5,232 bases of DNA from positions 1 through 5,232 of the forward strand of contig JAKANX010000076.1 in the NCBI GenBank assembly GCA_021823425.1. The letters are read 5' to 3'. Position 1 is the first letter of the stretch, and every line of letters starts with the position of its first letter. A program made the position numbers and the translations under genes. This stretch comes from Microcaldota archaeon (GTDB taxonomy: Archaea > Micrarchaeota > Micrarchaeia > Anstonellales > Bilamarchaeaceae). Positions 4,479-5,232 of the stretch are shown piece by piece. Below the pieces are notes generated by a model. The model was not told the DNA's origin and did no database searches. It saw nothing but the letters and a program-made list of their open reading frames with translations.

Positions 4479-4491
4479 AAGTTCAAGTCTT
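4479..4491 (+). repeat. Near-copy of the tRNA-Asn T-arm (possible attachment-site remnant)
   Basis: AAGTTCAAGTCTT matches the tRNA T-arm segment at 4447-4459 (AAGTTCGAGTCTT) in 12 of 13 positions, offset by 32 nt. Partial duplication of a tRNA 3' portion beside a compositional break is typical of integration at a tRNA gene. The copy is short and lacks the acceptor end, so chance similarity is possible. Confidence 0.35.
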
Positions 4492-4553
4492 TGCATCTAA
4501 AAAAGAGACGGAGGTGTAAAATTCTATTCTAAAATCAGGTGGTTTGAATTAAA

Positions 4554-4591
4554 AATCATTAACTTGTAGAATAGTTGATTATTTAATGATT
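4554..4591 (-). terminator. AT-rich stem-loop ending the GHKL-ATPase gene
   Basis: The arms AATCATTAA (4554-4562) and TTAATGATT (4583-4591) form a perfect 9-bp inverted repeat with a 20-nt loop. Read on the minus strand, it starts immediately after the TAG stop at 4594-4592 and is followed by TTTAATT, resembling an intrinsic terminator. The stem is almost all A-T and therefore weak. Confidence 0.4.
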
Positions 4592-5232
4592 CTAATCTTT
4601 TTTATTTCTTACATATCTAGACGAACGTGCGCTGCCTAATTTCTTAAGTTGACCTTGTGCAACAAGATCATTAAGATAATTTATGGCTGTAGGGTGGGAA
4701 ACCCCAATAATTTGAGCATATTTTGGAGCCGTAATGGCTTCATGTTTCTCAAGATAAGCAATGGCTTTTTGTTGCATTTCGGTTATCTGGCCATAAGGCC
4801 TTACTGCTCGATCTGAAAGAGATCCGTACAGAACTACCCTAAAGAAGCCGCCTAAATCATCAAAGGTCGGATCCGGCAAACTATTCCCGCGCATTATACG
4901 AAACATGGCATCGATACCAAGATTGAGGCCATCGCCCCATCCGGCGTCGTTAAGGATGCGGTGTAAAATTGGATTCCTATGGCGACGAAGACGGGCGAAA
5001 TTCTTGAGAGTCTGCCCAGGCAATAATGTTCCAGGATTAGTAATCTGGATGCGATCGTCGAATATTTCAACTAATATGCCATTTGGATCAAAATAATCCC
5101 GATGACCAACTGCATTCGTGAGGGCTTCGCGAAGAACCTCCGGGGGTGTCATAGGCATTTCAACACGCTTGCCACCAATCACGCGGGCAGTCATGCCTGC
5201 CTTTTCTTGGATTACGTTAAAGGCCCGCTCGA
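4592..5232 (-). CDS. COG2865-type GHKL-ATPase / winged-helix regulator (5' end cut by window edge)
   Basis: The frame is open from the right edge (first residues ERAFNVIQEKAG) to the TAG at 4594-4592, giving 212 visible residues; the Met at 5194 is internal, so the true start lies outside. EALTNAVGHRDY is the GHKL N-box of the HATPase_c_4 family. It is followed by VEIFDDRIQITNPG, RNPILHRIL and the glycine-rich GWGDGLNLGIDAM, equivalent to the family's WGTGI box. The last 60 residues form a winged helix (ITEMQQKAIAYLEKHEAIT, then IGVSHPTAINYLNDLVAQG). Such proteins usually begin with an AlbA_2 (Schlafen-type) domain, which would be in the missing part. They are annotated as predicted transcriptional regulators and are common in bacterial and mobile contexts; the true function is unclear. 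Its A+T-rich, mixed codon use differs from the rest of the window and suggests horizontal acquisition. It converges on the tRNA gene. Confidence 0.88.
   Translation of the reverse strand, partial: ERAFNVIQEKAGMTARVIGGKRVEMPMTPPEVLREALTNAVGHRDYFDPNGILVEIFDDRIQITNPGTLLPGQTLKNFARLRRHRNPILHRILNDAGWGDGLNLGIDAMFRIMRGNSLPDPTFDDLGGFFRVVLYGSLSDRAVRPYGQITEMQQKAIAYLEKHEAITAPKYAQIIGVSHPTAINYLNDLVAQGQLKKLGSARSSRYVRNKKD

Noticed and set aside
4205..4486. Minus-strand ORF through the tRNA gene
   Set aside because: It translates the antisense of tRNA-Asn and the zinc-ribbon gene; such peptides are a known misannotation artefact.
4524..4574. Inverted repeat CTATTCTA / TAGAATAG
   Set aside because: Eight A-T-rich base pairs separated by 35 nt in an AT-rich spacer are expected by chance, and it competes with the better-placed stem at 4554-4591.
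1..5232. CRISPR array, insertion sequence or rRNA
   Set aside because: I see no regularly spaced identical repeats, no transposase signature with terminal inverted repeats, and no rRNA-like sequence anywhere in the window.

Overview
This window most likely comes from an archaeon, plausibly a small-genome DPANN-type lineage. The evidence is AT-rich TTTATATA/TTTATAAA boxes placed where archaeal TATA boxes sit (one exactly 26 nt before a start codon, implying a leaderless mRNA), GGTG/GTGAT ribosome-binding sites, frequent ATA and AGG codons, and a gene set with strong archaeal character: a MEMO-family protein next to type 2 isopentenyl-diphosphate isomerase, a RibL-like nucleotidyltransferase and an adenosine-specific kinase. 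The lineage is inferred; no rRNA or marker protein settles it.

Layout. (1) 1-683, minus strand: the N-terminal 227 residues of a protein with what I read as divergent sigma-70 region 2 and a clear sigma-70 region 4 helix-turn-helix. The gene runs off the left edge and has no complete ORF in the window. (2) 684-803: a divergent intergenic region with a TATA box for each direction and a small palindrome. (3) 804-3817, plus strand: a tightly packed five-gene operon (MEMO/AmrB, IDI-2, RibL-like nucleotidyltransferase, an 89-aa membrane protein, adenosine-specific kinase) with gaps of 12, 1, 1 and 0 nt. (4) 3818-4305: a second transcription unit with its own TATA box. It carries an unrecognised 102-aa Lys/Glu-rich protein with extreme codon bias and a 42-aa zinc-ribbon protein resembling the detached C-terminal tail of adenosylcobalamin-dependent ribonucleotide reductase. 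(5) 4397-4469: tRNA-Asn(GTT). (6) 4470-5232: base composition drops sharply (about 62% G+C in a sampled operon line, about 37-52% in sampled lines here) and an incomplete minus-strand COG2865-type GHKL-ATPase/winged-helix gene begins. A 13-nt near-copy of the tRNA T-arm lies just past the tRNA, so this may be the edge of an integrated element.

How the genes fit together: IDI-2 interconverts IPP and DMAPP for archaeal ether-lipid isoprenoids and needs reduced FMN; the RibL-like enzyme would convert FMN to FAD, giving a plausible flavin link. MEMO genes are recurrent neighbours of archaeal isoprenoid genes. The two items most worth following are the sigma-factor-like protein in an archaeal context and the free-standing RNR-tail-like zinc ribbon co-transcribed with an apparently highly expressed unknown protein.
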